From Mucilaginibacter aquariorum (GTDB taxonomy: Bacteria; Bacteroidota; Bacteroidia; Sphingobacteriales; Sphingobacteriaceae), in contig NZ_JANHOH010000001.1 of assembly GCF_024498135.1 (NCBI RefSeq), positions 62,001 through 126,000 of the forward strand: 64,000 bases of DNA, in the 5' to 3' direction. Of this stretch, positions 63,535 to 64,000 are shown in pieces. The position numbers and the translations under genes are program-made. A model generated the notes under the pieces. The model was not told the DNA's origin, did not search any database, and saw only the letters and a program-made list of their open reading frames with translations. How positions within the stretch are numbered: position 1 is the first letter of the stretch; each line of letters begins with the position of its first letter.

Positions 63535-63792
63535 CTAAATCCATTCGGTGCGGGTGCCCGAAAGCGTAGTTGAAAATGATGGTGAACATTTGCAGGATGG
63601 TTCCGAATTGTAAAGCAAAATAACCGCAAGTTCGAACGTAGATAGTAGCAGTATAAGAAGGTATGATACCACAATTATGGTGAACAAATACAGCGTTATG
63701 GCTAAAACAGTGGCACAAGTGTTAAATACGATGTGATAGCGAATGGCACTTTTTCCATTATATGATAAGCTAAAAAATAAACCGTATAGCAT
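63535..63792 (-). CDS. Small putative membrane protein, possibly broken
   Basis: An 85-residue frame with two hydrophobic segments (IVFNTCATVLAITLYLFTII, VVSYLLILLLSTFELAVILL) and a polar tail. The tail may come from a frameshift, because another frame offers LQMFTIIFNYAFGHPHRMDL. The paired-helix layout is faintly like DUF4870-type proteins. Confidence is low. Confidence 0.3.
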   Translation of the reverse strand: MLYGLFFSLSYNGKSAIRYHIVFNTCATVLAITLYLFTIIVVSYLLILLLSTFELAVILLYNSEPSCKCSPSFSTTLSGTRTEWI

Positions 63793-63796
63793 GCCT

Positions 63797-63983
63797 GGAA
63801 CAGAGAAGATTTTAGCAGGCGATTATACTGGGCAAGGTCTTTAATCCCTACTGTTTTAGCACTTTTGATCACTTGGGTCATTTTAACTCCGTTTGACTTT
63901 ATTGGTAATTACGCCCCTTTTTTGGCCTGTTTTGGTATTATTTTTTTTTCAGCGCTTGTTATGGTGGCAGCCGGTCGGCTCTA
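63797..63983 (+). other. Short hydrophobic frame without start codon at the window end
   Basis: A plus-strand frame without ATG reads WARSLIPTVLALLITWVILT, then FIGNYAPFLACFGIIFFSAL, and stops after AAGRL. It resembles the two last helices of a membrane protein and may be a gene fragment; it could also be chance hydrophobic sequence. Confidence 0.25.
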
Positions 63984-64000
63984 ATAGCAAGCTTAACATC

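Overview
The window looks like a chromosomal segment of a Bacteroidota member, most likely Sphingobacteriaceae (Mucilaginibacter- or Pedobacter-like). I infer this from two SusC/SusD pairs, a hybrid two-component regulator of the HTCS type, promoter boxes of the TAnnTTTG type, few Shine-Dalgarno sequences, and short AGTCCATAG-type intergenic repeats. No species can be named from sequence alone.

Layout. 1-8.6 kb: the 3' part of a hybrid histidine kinase, an SDR oxidoreductase with a TetR regulator and operator-like sites, two secreted or membrane proteins of unknown function, and a large DUF4157 (eCIS-core) protein. 8.9-18 kb: ordinary housekeeping genes (a 3'-5' exonuclease, pbpC, a glycosyltransferase, a TrmN6-like methyltransferase, a phosphoesterase, fbp, rnhA, a copper-type P-ATPase, tRNA-His). 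18-24.5 kb: accessory DNA with a serine-recombinase remnant, a degenerate IS21-like end, MarR and AraC regulators, small membrane proteins and RHS debris.

24.8-41.3 kb is the most interesting part. It is a polysaccharide-utilisation-type locus (HTCS, two GH16-like enzymes, SusC, SusD) physically joined to sulfate-group chemistry: cysQ, cysC, an aryl-sulfate sulfotransferase-like protein, a ChrA-family oxyanion transporter and a PAPS-type sulfotransferase. The last three genes follow susD directly, with overlapping reading frames. A 35-bp composite site with a 21-bp direct repeat occurs upstream of both GH16 genes, and one copy lies between cysC and the first GH16 gene. I infer one regulon that couples glycan capture to sulfate activation and transfer.

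41.3-48.5 kb is a worn accessory zone: a secreted beta-carbonic anhydrase, RHS debris, a siderophore-type TonB receptor with a Fur-like box and a structured leader, a broken AhpD-like gene, a probably transferred quinone-reductase-like gene, and a second inverted copy of the IS21-like end. 48.5-50 kb: an ArsR-SRPBCC-VOC module with a very clear promoter and operators. 50.1-62.5 kb: a second PUL (AraC regulator, isomerase-like TIM barrel, phytanoyl-CoA dioxygenase, SusC, SusD, a six-hairpin glycosidase-like protein, GH31). 62.7-64 kb: a helical Ala-rich protein of unknown role and broken small genes.
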